Source of the DNA: Hungatella sp. UBA4396
Lineage (GTDB): Bacteria > Bacillota > Clostridia > Lachnospirales > Lachnospiraceae
Assembly: GCA_002389905.1 (NCBI GenBank)
Contig: DGRE01000071.1
Coordinates: 227,839-291,838, forward strand
Reading direction: 5' to 3'
DNA length: 64,000 bases
The notes beneath the pieces are model-generated. The model was not told the origin of the DNA and searched no databases. It was given only the letters and a program-made list of their open reading frames with translations. Positions 33,520 through 42,278 of the stretch are shown here, in pieces. Positions within the stretch are counted from its first letter, which is position 1, and each line of letters begins with the position of its first letter. The translations under genes and the position numbers were made by a program.

Positions 33520-35484
33520 TTGAAGGAGGATAAGAACGCATTATATAACAACAAAATATTGCAGTACCTGATGAGCGGAGAGATTTATACTATGCTGCAG
33601 CTTGCTGGTAATGTGGGACTATCTGAGAAAACTGTGAGAACCCGGATCAAGCAGCTTAGTGAATGGCTGGAGGCAGAGGAAATCGGAAAAATAGAGAAGC
33701 GGCAGGGGAAAGGGATCTGGCTGGAGATCGAAGACCGGCAGAAAAAGAATCTGGAAGGCCGTCTGGAACAGAAGGAAGACCCTGCCGGGGATCTGGATAA
33801 CCGGAATAAACAGCTTATGGGCAAGCTTCTCAAGATGAAGCCGAAAGAGGTAGCGACCCTGCAGCAGCTTGCAGACAGTCTTTACCTAAGTCCTCCTACC
33901 GTCAGCAACCTGCTGAAGAATATATCAGGATGGTTTGAGGAACGGAATATCAGAATAACAGCCGTAAGGAACAAGGGAATATGCCTGACAGGCAAAGAGT
34001 ACAGCTTCCGGATTGCAATTAAGGATTATATGCTGGAAATGCTGCCGGAAGTCATGGAAGCCCTGTTTGGCACTTATGCGCCGGGAGTGGATGCGGCCCG
34101 AATCCGGCGCATCATCGTGGAAGCGGAAAATGCCTGGAGGATCGAGCTTGCAGACAATTCCTTTAAAATGGTCTGGATCATGACATGCCTGTCCATTGCC
34201 CGCAAAAGCCTGTCCCATGAGCTTCTTTCCGGCAATATGCAGGAGGAAGATATACAGCGGTATAATGAATATTCCTTTGCCGAATCCATTTACCAGAGGA
34301 TCGGCAGGGAATACCAGGTTGATTTATCGGAAGACAATACCATTCTTCTGGCAATGCTGCTGCTTTCAGCCAAGAAACTGAAAAGCTTTACCGATATCAA
34401 TCATGAAGATTATGCCATGCAGTATGACAGGAACTTAAAGGACTTTGTAAAGCTGGTGATAGAAACCATTGATTCTGTGTTAGATACCGATCTTTCCGAA
34501 GACCGGCTGCTGTATGAAGGGCTGCTGATCCATATGAGATCGGCCATATTCCGCATGAAATATTCCACTGTCACAGGAGACAGCATCAGCAAGTATGTGA
34601 AGAGCGAGTATAAACAGACCTTTCTGGCGGCCTGGTCCACCAGCAGCTTATTTGAGGAATATTACGACGTACAGGTGACGGAAGATGAATTAGCTGGGAT
34701 CGCACTTTACATCCAGGCTGCTATGATCCGCAGAAAGAAGGGGAAGCCCCTTACGGCTTTGCTGATCAGCCAGAGGGGCATGGCAGCCTGCCAGCTTTCT
34801 GTTGAGATGATTAAATACAGTATACCTGAGATCACAGATATTCAGGTGGTCAGCCGCCATGATTTTAAGCTGTCCCTTTATCCGGAAACAGATATCATTA
34901 TTAACGGGTCCAGCCTGGACCTGGAGGATTCCAGGATGGTCACAGTGGAAGACCGCATAAGCGAAAAGGAAATTGAGATGATACGCCGGAAAGCAGTCCA
35001 GGTTTCCAGGCTGAGGAACAGGCCGGATTTCCGGTTCAGCAGCCTGTGCCATCAGTTGTTTGAAGTGGATTTAATCCTGGTCAGGCCTAAGGTCCGGGAT
35101 AAGGACCAGTTGATTACCATGATGGTGAAGAGGCTGGAAGAAAAGGGAGATGTGACCCCAAATTATCTGAACAGCGTATTTGACAGAGAAAGGGCCACGA
35201 CGACAAGCATAGGAAGAGGGATCGCCATTCCCCATGGTAATATGATGATGGAGGTGAATGAATCCAGAATTGTAGTGGCTATTTTAGATAAGCCGGTCAA
35301 GTGGCATGAGGATATGGTAGATACCGTATTCCTGCTTGCAGTAAAAATGACATCAAAATTTGAGATAAAAAGGACAAAGCAGTTTTATAAAGATTTTCTG
35401 CTGCTTACAGAGGATGATGACAACATGGAGGCAATGAAGCGCATGGAATCAGCTCTGGAGGTCTATCAATATTTTATCAAGTAA
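33520..35484 (+). CDS. PRD-containing transcriptional activator with EIIB and EIIA domains
   Basis: A 654-aa MtlR/LicR-type regulator. Order: two N-terminal HTH segments (ends ~residue 170; MLQLAGNVGLSEKTVRTRIKQL, LQQLADSLYLSPPTVSNLLKN), two PRD domains (~190-390), a EIIB-like domain (~400-490; RGMAACQLSVEMIKYS) and a C-terminal EIIA domain (~510-650; IAIPHGNM with the phospho-His). PTS phosphorylation of these domains couples operon expression to sugar uptake. The start is a TTG at 33520, as no ATG precedes the HTH. The EIIB Cys loop seems replaced (ACQLS). Confidence 0.85.
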   Translation: MKEDKNALYNNKILQYLMSGEIYTMLQLAGNVGLSEKTVRTRIKQLSEWLEAEEIGKIEKRQGKGIWLEIEDRQKKNLEGRLEQKEDPAGDLDNRNKQLMGKLLKMKPKEVATLQQLADSLYLSPPTVSNLLKNISGWFEERNIRITAVRNKGICLTGKEYSFRIAIKDYMLEMLPEVMEALFGTYAPGVDAARIRRIIVEAENAWRIELADNSFKMVWIMTCLSIARKSLSHELLSGNMQEEDIQRYNEYSFAESIYQRIGREYQVDLSEDNTILLAMLLLSAKKLKSFTDINHEDYAMQYDRNLKDFVKLVIETIDSVLDTDLSEDRLLYEGLLIHMRSAIFRMKYSTVTGDSISKYVKSEYKQTFLAAWSTSSLFEEYYDVQVTEDELAGIALYIQAAMIRRKKGKPLTALLISQRGMAACQLSVEMIKYSIPEITDIQVVSRHDFKLSLYPETDIIINGSSLDLEDSRMVTVEDRISEKEIEMIRRKAVQVSRLRNRPDFRFSSLCHQLFEVDLILVRPKVRDKDQLITMMVKRLEEKGDVTPNYLNSVFDRERATTTSIGRGIAIPHGNMMMEVNESRIVVAILDKPVKWHEDMVDTVFLLAVKMTSKFEIKRTKQFYKDFLLLTEDDDNMEAMKRMESALEVYQYFIK

Positions 35485-35497
35485 GGGGAGAAACAAG

Positions 35498-35947
35498 ATG
35501 GCGGTAAGAGAGATTCTGGATAAAAATGTTATGGATTTAAAAATGAAGGCAGGTAATAAGGATGAGGTGATCCGGCATCTGGCAGGTCTTCTGAAAAAGG
35601 CGGGATATGTGGAAGACCTGGAAGGTTATATCAAGGATGTGTATTTACGGGAAAAAGAGGGAATCACCGGAATCGGGGGCCATGTGGCCATCCCTCATGG
35701 AAAGTCAGATTTTGTGGATAAGGTAGGGATTGCAGTAGGAAGAACAGAAACGATGGTGGAATGGGAGTCCTATGACGAGGAGCCTGTGGACTTGTTCTTC
35801 CTGTTTGCAGTGCCCTCTGACAGCGAGGGAGCAAAAGACCATCTGCGCCTGATTGCGGAGCTGGCGGGCAAGCTTGGAAATGAGGCTACAATGGCAAAAC
35901 TGCAGGCTGCTTCCAGCTATGAGGAATTATTGGAGGCATTTTCATGA
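35498..35947 (+). CDS. PTS fructose-family IIA component
   Basis: A 149-aa EIIA (PTS_EIIA_type-2) with active-site His in GGHVAIPHGKSD (~residue 66) and typical DLFFLFAVP. Accepts phosphate from HPr and passes it to the IIB of this operon. Good GGGGAG upstream; 4-bp ATGA overlap with the kinase gene. Confidence 0.9.
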   Translation: MAVREILDKNVMDLKMKAGNKDEVIRHLAGLLKKAGYVEDLEGYIKDVYLREKEGITGIGGHVAIPHGKSDFVDKVGIAVGRTETMVEWESYDEEPVDLFFLFAVPSDSEGAKDHLRLIAELAGKLGNEATMAKLQAASSYEELLEAFS

Positions 35948-36966
35948 AATATATAAATTTTGATCAAGACAAAACATATGATTTGATCTTGCTTGGAAGG
36001 ATCGCCATTGACTTCAATCCCCTGGATTATTACAAAACTCTTGCCGAAAGCGAGACCTACAGGAAATACGTGGGAGGTTCTCCGGCCAACATTGCAGTGG
36101 GGCTTTCCAGGATGGGAAAACAATGCGGATTTTTTGCAAGGGTGTCTGATGACCGTTTCGGAGAATTTGCAGTGGATTATTTCAGGAAAGAAAGAATCGA
36201 CACATCCCATATCAGGACATGTGAAAACGGGGAGAGTCTGGGACTTACCTTTACGGAAATTTTAAGTCATGAGAAAAGCAGCATACTGATGTACCGCAAC
36301 GGCATTGCAGACCTGTCTTTATCACCGGAGGATATTGAGGAAGCCTATCTTGTACAGGCAAAGGCAATCCTCATCTCAGGTACGGCCCTTGCGGCAAGTC
36401 CCTCCAGGGAGGCAGCCCTTAAGGCGGTTGCTTTGGCTAAAAAGAACGGAATCAAAGTTATATTTGACATAGATTACCGCCCCTACAACTGGAAAAACCA
36501 GGATGAGATCGGGGTATATTACAGCACCGTTGCAAGAGACAGCAGCATTATCCTGGGTTCCAGGGAGGAATATGATTTAACGGAGCAATTCCTGGGACTG
36601 GACGGCAGTGACAGTTCTTCCGCCGGATACTGGTGCGGCAGGCAGGCGTCCATTGTTGTCATCAAGCATGGGAAGGAAGGGTCCACCGCATATACAAAGG
36701 ACGGCAAATCCTACTCCATCCGCCCCTTCCCAGTCAATGCCCTAAAGGGATTTGGCGGAGGAGACGGATATGCCTCCGGCTTTCTCTACGGACTTTTCGA
36801 AGGCATGGAGATCATGGATTGTCTGGAACTGGGATCTGCTTCCGCTTCCATGCTGGTTGCTTCCCATGGATGCAGCTCTGACATGCCTTCCATAGAAGAG
36901 CTGAAGCAGTTTATAAAGGAAAAAAAGGAACAATACGGCGAAATGATTGCCAGAGCGGAGGTTTGA
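35944..36966 (+). CDS. PfkB-family sugar kinase, IolC-like
   Basis: A 340-aa ribokinase-fold enzyme. N-terminal GRIAIDFNP and GGSPANIAVGLSRMGKQCGFFARV signature; C-terminal catalytic motif FGGGDGYASGFLYGL with the Asp base (GAGD becomes GGGD). The DFNP and overall length point to the IolC (5-dehydro-2-deoxygluconokinase) subgroup. In this operon it would make the bisphosphate for the class II aldolase from the monophosphate delivered by the PTS, or phosphorylate a keto-acid intermediate. Coupled to the IIA gene by ATGA overlap. Confidence 0.8.
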   Translation: MKYINFDQDKTYDLILLGRIAIDFNPLDYYKTLAESETYRKYVGGSPANIAVGLSRMGKQCGFFARVSDDRFGEFAVDYFRKERIDTSHIRTCENGESLGLTFTEILSHEKSSILMYRNGIADLSLSPEDIEEAYLVQAKAILISGTALAASPSREAALKAVALAKKNGIKVIFDIDYRPYNWKNQDEIGVYYSTVARDSSIILGSREEYDLTEQFLGLDGSDSSSAGYWCGRQASIVVIKHGKEGSTAYTKDGKSYSIRPFPVNALKGFGGGDGYASGFLYGLFEGMEIMDCLELGSASASMLVASHGCSSDMPSIEELKQFIKEKKEQYGEMIARAEV

Positions 36967-36968
36967 CC

Positions 36969-37964
36969 ATGGAAATGAGAGAAATAGGAAAATCAGGAAT
37001 CAGCACCAATGGTTTTGCCCTGGGCTGCTGGGCCATGGGAGGAGGGGAATGGTGGGGGAGCAATGACGATGAAATGTCTGTAAAGACCATTCTGAGAGGT
37101 CTGGAACTGGGAATCAACTGGATCGATACGGCCCGGGTTTACGGCTTTGGGCACAGCGAAGAGGTAATAGGGCAGGCATTAAAACAGACGGACCGCAGCC
37201 GTGTCATCCTTTCCACCAAATGCGGCCTCCAGTGGTATGATGATGGAGGAGAGGTCCATGTCACAAAGGAAGGCCATACCATACGCAGGGATTTATCCCC
37301 CAGGGCCATACGGAGAGATCTGGAACTGAGCCTGAAAACTCTGGGAACAGACCATATCGACATCTATTACACACACTGGCAATGCAAAACCTACGGCAAG
37401 GTTCCAGTGGCAGAAACCATGGGAGAGCTTTTGAAGATGAAGAAGGAGGGGAAGATCCGGGCCATCGGCGCCTCCAATGTGGATATGGCTGTCCTTAAGG
37501 ATTATGAGGCGGCAGGCGGGCTGGATGCCATCCAGGAAAAATTCAGCATCCTGGACCGGAAGGCTGGGACAGAACTGCTTCCCTTCTGCGAAGAACGGGG
37601 AATCACCCTGCAGACCTATTCCCCCATTGAGCAGGGGCTTCTTGCAGGGAAGGTTTCCGACGATTACATACCGAAAAAGGGAGATGTGAGGGAAGGAAAG
37701 GTGTGGTGGAAGCCGGAAAATATCAGGACTGCCAATGAGATGATGGCAGGCTGGAAGGATCTGACGGACAAATATGAGTGTACCTTTGCAAACCTCTGCA
37801 TCAAATGGAATTCCATGGCTTCCCCCAATATTAGCGTGCTTTGCGGCGCCAGAAAGCTGTCCCAGATCGAGGATACCGCAAAATCCATGGACATTCCCTT
37901 ATCTCAGGAAGATTTTCTCCGGATGAGAAGAGATGCGGATGAAGCCATAAGAAAACAAGTATAG
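36969..37964 (+). CDS. Aldo/keto reductase
   Basis: A 331-aa NAD(P)H-dependent AKR. Seen: GCWAMGGG, DTARVYGFGHSEEVIGQAL with the catalytic Asp and Tyr, the Lys in STKCGL, HWQ and the C-terminal cofactor segment (SVLCGARKLSQIED). GGAGG 8 nt before the ATG at 36969 decides the start over the in-frame TTG at 36963. Three bases after the kinase stop, so it belongs to the same transcript; it probably oxidises or reduces a sugar phosphate or aldehyde in the pathway. Confidence 0.85.
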   Translation: MEMREIGKSGISTNGFALGCWAMGGGEWWGSNDDEMSVKTILRGLELGINWIDTARVYGFGHSEEVIGQALKQTDRSRVILSTKCGLQWYDDGGEVHVTKEGHTIRRDLSPRAIRRDLELSLKTLGTDHIDIYYTHWQCKTYGKVPVAETMGELLKMKKEGKIRAIGASNVDMAVLKDYEAAGGLDAIQEKFSILDRKAGTELLPFCEERGITLQTYSPIEQGLLAGKVSDDYIPKKGDVREGKVWWKPENIRTANEMMAGWKDLTDKYECTFANLCIKWNSMASPNISVLCGARKLSQIEDTAKSMDIPLSQEDFLRMRRDADEAIRKQV

Positions 37965-37996
37965 ATGATAAAACAGACGGAAAGGAATATAAGTAA

Positions 37997-38683
37997 ATGA
38001 AAATTGCATTATTAAATGAATTCAGCCAGGCACCTAAGAATGGAATCATATTAAAAGAATTAAAATCCACGGCAGAGCCGCTGGGTCATCAGGTATACAA
38101 TACGGCCATGGAAAAACCTCTGTCAGACCAGGATGTGCCGGAGGCTTATACAAAAGAAAACCCAAGGCTTACTTATCTGCATTTGGGAATCCAGGCAGCC
38201 CTTCTCTTAAACTCAGGGGCAGTTGATTTTGTAATCACCGGCTGCGGAACCGGACAGGGTGCCCTGATGTCCTTGAACATGTATCCGGGAGTTGTGTGCG
38301 GCTATTGCATTGAACCTACGGATGCATATCTGTTTTTGCAGATTAATAACGGAAACGCCCTGTCCCTTCCTTTTGCAAAGGGCTTTGGCTGGGGAGGAGA
38401 ACTGAACTTAAACAACATTTTTGCAAGGGCCTTTGGTTCGCCCAAAGGAATGGGATATCCGGAGGGAAGGAAAGAGGCACAGAACAGGAATGCAAACCTT
38501 CTTTTTGAGGTCAAAAACCAGGTGGCCAAACCATTGCTGGAAGCCTTGAAAGCCCTTGATCCCCAGCTGGTAAAGGAATGCATGATCCCAAGGTTTCTGG
38601 ACTGCTTTTATGAAGGGTGTAAGGATGAGAAAATCAGAGCTTTTGTAGACCAGGCGGCTGCATCTGTAAATAATGCAGAATAA
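37997..38683 (+). CDS. RpiB/LacA/LacB-family sugar-phosphate isomerase
   Basis: A 228-aa isomerase. Motif ITGCGTGQGALMSLNMYPGVVCGY holds the catalytic Cys and the phosphate loop of the RpiB/LacAB fold (usual GCGTGIG...AN). It is longer than RpiB (~150 aa), with a C-terminal extension (~residues 150-228) found in a separate clostridial subgroup. Last gene of the operon; it would interconvert aldose and ketose phosphates, fitting upstream of the kinase and aldolase. Confidence 0.8.
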   Translation: MKIALLNEFSQAPKNGIILKELKSTAEPLGHQVYNTAMEKPLSDQDVPEAYTKENPRLTYLHLGIQAALLLNSGAVDFVITGCGTGQGALMSLNMYPGVVCGYCIEPTDAYLFLQINNGNALSLPFAKGFGWGGELNLNNIFARAFGSPKGMGYPEGRKEAQNRNANLLFEVKNQVAKPLLEALKALDPQLVKECMIPRFLDCFYEGCKDEKIRAFVDQAAASVNNAE

Positions 38684-38702
38684 ACAGAAAAATTCTTATC
38701 CA

Positions 38703-38731
38703 TTGTGATTCCGGAGATATTGGTGTAAAAT
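38703..38731 (+). promoter_or_regulatory. Predicted promoter of the Nudix gene
   Basis: TTGTGA (38703-38708), 17 bp, TAAAAT (38726-38731). The MsrAB gene has a nearly identical box arrangement. Confidence 0.4.
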
Positions 38732-38773
38732 CCATATAGGAGCAAATACTGATATTATTTAAAGGAGACCATT

Positions 38774-39409
38774 ATGGGAAAGAGAGATGCGTTTTCAATG
38801 CGGCATCCTGGAATCATAGGGGAAAGAAAATTCAGGCAGTATGCGGTGTTGATTCCTATGGTCCGGATTTCAGGAGTCACTTATCTGGTATTTGAAAAAA
38901 GATCTGGAAATTTAAGACGCCAGCCGGGGGAAATCTGCTTTCCAGGGGGGAAGCTGGAACCGGGAGAAACCCTGCAGGAATGCGCAGTGAGGGAGACGGT
39001 AGAAGAACTTAAGGTCAGCCCGGATCAGATTGAGGTCCTTGGACCGGGGGATATCTATGTGTCTCCCTTTAATTTAATGATTCATCCCTTTATTGGCTTT
39101 ATAAGGGATTATGAGGATACCTTCAGCACCGATGAAGTGGCTGAAATTATAAAAATCCCCCTTTCCTATTTCTTCTCCCAATCTCCGGAAAAGTATGTCA
39201 GCAGTCTGGTTTCACAGCCTCAGGAAGACTTTCCTTATGATTGGATACCTGGAGGAGAAAAATATCCATGGGTAAAAGGAACCTATGATATTTTGTTCTA
39301 CCGGTATGAGGGTTGGATTTTGTGGGGGATGACAGCGTTGATTGCTAAGTCGGCTGTGAATCTGATCTGTGAGTATGGTTTAAACATAGAAACGGATCAG
39401 AATTTTTAG
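38774..39409 (+). CDS. Nudix hydrolase, CoA-pyrophosphatase type
   Basis: A 211-aa enzyme. The Nudix box is GGKLEPGETLQECAVRETVEELKV (G-x5-E-x7-REUxEE form; the last Gly is replaced), preceded by LRRQPGEICFPGG, the extra motif of CoA diphosphatases. These cleave CoA or its derivatives into 3',5'-ADP and 4'-phosphopantetheine. Monocistronic with its own promoter and terminator. Confidence 0.85.
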   Translation: MGKRDAFSMRHPGIIGERKFRQYAVLIPMVRISGVTYLVFEKRSGNLRRQPGEICFPGGKLEPGETLQECAVRETVEELKVSPDQIEVLGPGDIYVSPFNLMIHPFIGFIRDYEDTFSTDEVAEIIKIPLSYFFSQSPEKYVSSLVSQPQEDFPYDWIPGGEKYPWVKGTYDILFYRYEGWILWGMTALIAKSAVNLICEYGLNIETDQNF

Positions 39410-39438
39410 AAAAGTGTAACATAGCTGGATTTCAGTCA

Positions 39439-39477
39439 AAAACAGCGTCTCATTCGTTCTAATGAGGCGCTGTTTTT
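39439..39477. terminator. Terminator between Nudix and maturase genes
   Basis: AAACAGCGTCTCATT pairs with AATGAGGCGCTGTTT (one G-T) around a 6-nt loop, followed by TT on the + strand and A-run on the left, so it may serve both converging genes. Confidence 0.8.
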
Positions 39478-39495
39478 ATGCCTGAGTTCCCAGCT

Positions 39496-40611
39496 TTAGC
39501 GACGGCTCAAGTGTTGGGCAATCTGGTTAAGCCTGGGAAGGCAGTGATCAAAGAACATCTGGTAGGACTCGCAGAAATAATTTAAGTGAACTTCCTCCCC
39601 TGACATAATCCGGTGGCGGAAGCATCCGCCTCTGCATAAGCGAAAGAAAGAGCAGGACCGGCACTGGCTGTCAGGAAGTTTATCATCTGCCAGAAATCCG
39701 ATCTTCATCCTGGCTTCATCAATTTCCTTAAACCCGGCATTGTTTAAATTCCCCAGCTTATAATCATCCAGCACAAAGAAATCACAGGGATAGACCTCTC
39801 CGTCGGATTCAATGACATACTGAAGGCTGCAAAAACCGTTCATATCGCAGGATTCGGCTCTTCCGGTCAAGAGAAGGGAAATGTAATTATAAAACTGGCG
39901 GATAAAGACTTCCCTTCCGTTTTTAAAATCCTCAAACCATAAGTCAAACAGGTCGCACAGAAACTGTCCGTACATCTTCGGTGTAAGGGAGTATTCCATT
40001 GCCCCGGATTTTTCATCAAAAGGGTCCAGACAAGGAATAAACTGAAGATACCGGAAGTCCATCTTCTTGTAATACTGGTAAATCTTTTGAATGGCAGGGG
40101 CCGTCTTCCGGTTCACCACCGTAAGAAGGTTATAATCAACCTTATACTGGTTAAACCAGTCAATGGTTTTCATGATATTTAAAAATGTGCCTTCCCCCGC
40201 CCCGTTTTTCCGGAAAGCGTCATGGGTATGGATGGTTCCATCCACTGAGACACCAATTAAAAAATGCTCTCTGGCAAAAAAACGGGCCCATTCCGGGTCC
40301 AGGTTATAGCCGTTGGTCTGGAGAGCAAAGTGCAGTTCCATATTTTTGTGGTTGTATTCCTTTGCCAGCTGTACGGCCCGCTCAAAGAAGGGGAGGCCGA
40401 TTAACGTAGGCTCCCCTCCCTGGAAGGCTATGGTGCAGGAGGTATCTCCGTAATCCAGAGCCTTTGCTATGACGTTTTTTAAGGTTTCTTCCGACATAAA
40501 CCCAAAAGAAGCCTGCTCCCGCTTTTCAATAATATCGTGATAAAAGCAGTAATGACAGTTCATGTTGCACATGCCGGAAGAAGGCTTGATTAAAAGATTG
40601 ACTGGAGGCAT
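39496..40611 (-). CDS. Anaerobic sulfatase-maturating enzyme (radical SAM/SPASM)
   Basis: A 371-aa radical SAM enzyme. The SAM-cluster motif CNMNCHYC is at residues ~14-21, with GGEPTL (SAM contact) near 86 and a C-terminal SPASM region with Cys residues (CSLQ, CDFF, CRSCSFFRLCRGGC). This is the anSME pattern: it converts the active-site Cys or Ser of sulfatases to formylglycine without oxygen. The gene starts 2 bp after the response-regulator stop, so it is co-transcribed with it. A Cys-type sulfatase lies 7 kb away in the divergent operon. Confidence 0.9.
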   Translation of the reverse strand: MPPVNLLIKPSSGMCNMNCHYCFYHDIIEKREQASFGFMSEETLKNVIAKALDYGDTSCTIAFQGGEPTLIGLPFFERAVQLAKEYNHKNMELHFALQTNGYNLDPEWARFFAREHFLIGVSVDGTIHTHDAFRKNGAGEGTFLNIMKTIDWFNQYKVDYNLLTVVNRKTAPAIQKIYQYYKKMDFRYLQFIPCLDPFDEKSGAMEYSLTPKMYGQFLCDLFDLWFEDFKNGREVFIRQFYNYISLLLTGRAESCDMNGFCSLQYVIESDGEVYPCDFFVLDDYKLGNLNNAGFKEIDEARMKIGFLADDKLPDSQCRSCSFFRLCRGGCFRHRIMSGEEVHLNYFCESYQMFFDHCLPRLNQIAQHLSRR

Positions 40612-40613
40612 GG

Positions 40614-42248
40614 CTAATTCCTTTCATTGGTAAGTGTGTGGGTAGCTCTGCTTTCGTATTCTCTCGGTGAAATTCCCGTAACCTTTTTAAATACTTTACT
40701 GAAATAGTAGGGGTTATCAAATCCAAGCCGGTCGGATATTTCGTACATCAGATATTGGTGGGTGTCGATCAGCTCCTTGGCATGCTGGATTTTCACCTGG
40801 GCGATGTAATCGGAAAGGGTGATTCCGGTCAGCTTTTTAAAGGTATTGCTCAAATGTCCGGAACTGATATTTAAGGCTTCCGCAACATCCGTAAGGGTCA
40901 GCTTTTCCGTGTAATGTTCGTTGATATAAGCTCTGGACATATCCACCAGCTTGTCAGAGCGGGTAGATTTCCGGTCTTTCAAAAGACGGCATAATTTTTC
41001 ACAGAAGCTGTGAAGCCATTCCAGAATATCCTCCAGGCTGTTAAAGTGGTTTAATTGGTCGGCGATGTTGATGGTATAAGGGAAGATTTCCTCATAGCTG
41101 TCATCTCCGGTTTCAAAAAAAGAGTAAAGGTAAGTGTAGATATTGATGCAGGCGCTGGTGGCCTGTTCCTTGCTGGGCTTATTGTCCCGGAATAAAGTGA
41201 TGATCTCTTCAAAAATATCAGCCAGCTTTTCACTGTCATTCTGGCTGATAAAAGCAGCCAAATCCTTTTTAAACACATTGATATTGAACTTTTTGGCCTG
41301 GCTGAAATGAAGGGTCTGGCCCTGGTAGAAGATGACCCTTGAGGAAGAATCAAAGTAATAATATTCCAGAGCAGTGGAGGCTTCTGATAAAGCTTCGGGA
41401 AGGTCTGTCACCTGTTTTTTCAAGCTGCTGACTCCATAGACCGCAGACAGCTCAAAATAAGTTTTTAAGGCCACGCTCATTTTCTGGCAGAAATCCCTGA
41501 CAGCCTCCTGGAAACCAGATTCCTCTTTTGAGGAGTCTTTTAATGATGCGGTCAGCAAAAAGGTGTCCTGGCGGTATTCCAGCACCGTGTGGTGAAAGAA
41601 ACACCTGCCTGCAATTCCACCCAGAATGTCCATCAGCTGCTTGCTGACAGAAGGCAGATCATAACGCTCTCCGCTGGTATCGAAGTTCACATAAATAGGA
41701 GTCAGGGAAAACATAATGAGGAAGGGAATGGGATATTGCTCTGCAACCTCTTTTGGAATTTCCTTTATCTCCCCGGTTTGAAAGAAAAGCTGCCGGAAGG
41801 CGGCCTTTGCCGGGTCTTCCTGGTTGTATTTCATACCACTGCCGTAAAGCCGGTTCTTTTTGTGGACCAGCAGCTCCCAGGCTTCCTTTGCCCTGTTTAA
41901 TGCAGTCACAAGGGCTTCTTCGTTTAAATCAATTTTCACCAGGTAGTCGGAAGCCCCCAGAGAGAGAGCTTTTTTGACCAGATGGAATTCTTCTAAATTA
42001 GTCAGTACGATAAATGCAAAGTTCAAATCATCGGCCTTGCATTTTTCCACCAGCTCCAGTCCGCTTAAAACGGGCATCCGGATATCCGTAATAACAATAT
42101 CAGGATTCAGTTCCTTGATCATTTCATAGGCAGCAGGGCCGTTGGTGGCCTTTCCTATGATGGTGCAGTCATAATCTTCCCATGAGATCAGGGAGGCAAT
42201 TCCGGCCAGGATCAGTGGTTCGTCGTCAATAATAATAATTCGGTACAT
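40614..42248 (-). CDS. YesN-type response regulator (REC + AraC HTH)
   Basis: A 544-aa regulator. Receiver domain residues 1-~125 with DDE at 8-10 and phospho-Asp55 (IVITDIRMP). A ~290-aa middle region follows, then the AraC double HTH at ~440-540 (LTLTDVAEALNISSGHLSNTFKK and YEISDRLGFDNPYYFSKVFKK). Partner of the YesM-type kinase encoded 30 bp upstream. Such pairs activate a divergent sugar ABC operon on sensing an extracellular oligosaccharide. Confidence 0.92.
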   Translation of the reverse strand: MYRIIIIDDEPLILAGIASLISWEDYDCTIIGKATNGPAAYEMIKELNPDIVITDIRMPVLSGLELVEKCKADDLNFAFIVLTNLEEFHLVKKALSLGASDYLVKIDLNEEALVTALNRAKEAWELLVHKKNRLYGSGMKYNQEDPAKAAFRQLFFQTGEIKEIPKEVAEQYPIPFLIMFSLTPIYVNFDTSGERYDLPSVSKQLMDILGGIAGRCFFHHTVLEYRQDTFLLTASLKDSSKEESGFQEAVRDFCQKMSVALKTYFELSAVYGVSSLKKQVTDLPEALSEASTALEYYYFDSSSRVIFYQGQTLHFSQAKKFNINVFKKDLAAFISQNDSEKLADIFEEIITLFRDNKPSKEQATSACINIYTYLYSFFETGDDSYEEIFPYTINIADQLNHFNSLEDILEWLHSFCEKLCRLLKDRKSTRSDKLVDMSRAYINEHYTEKLTLTDVAEALNISSGHLSNTFKKLTGITLSDYIAQVKIQHAKELIDTHQYLMYEISDRLGFDNPYYFSKVFKKVTGISPREYESRATHTLTNERN

Positions 42249-42278
42249 GCAATAAATTCCCCTCTAAATGTCCTTTTC

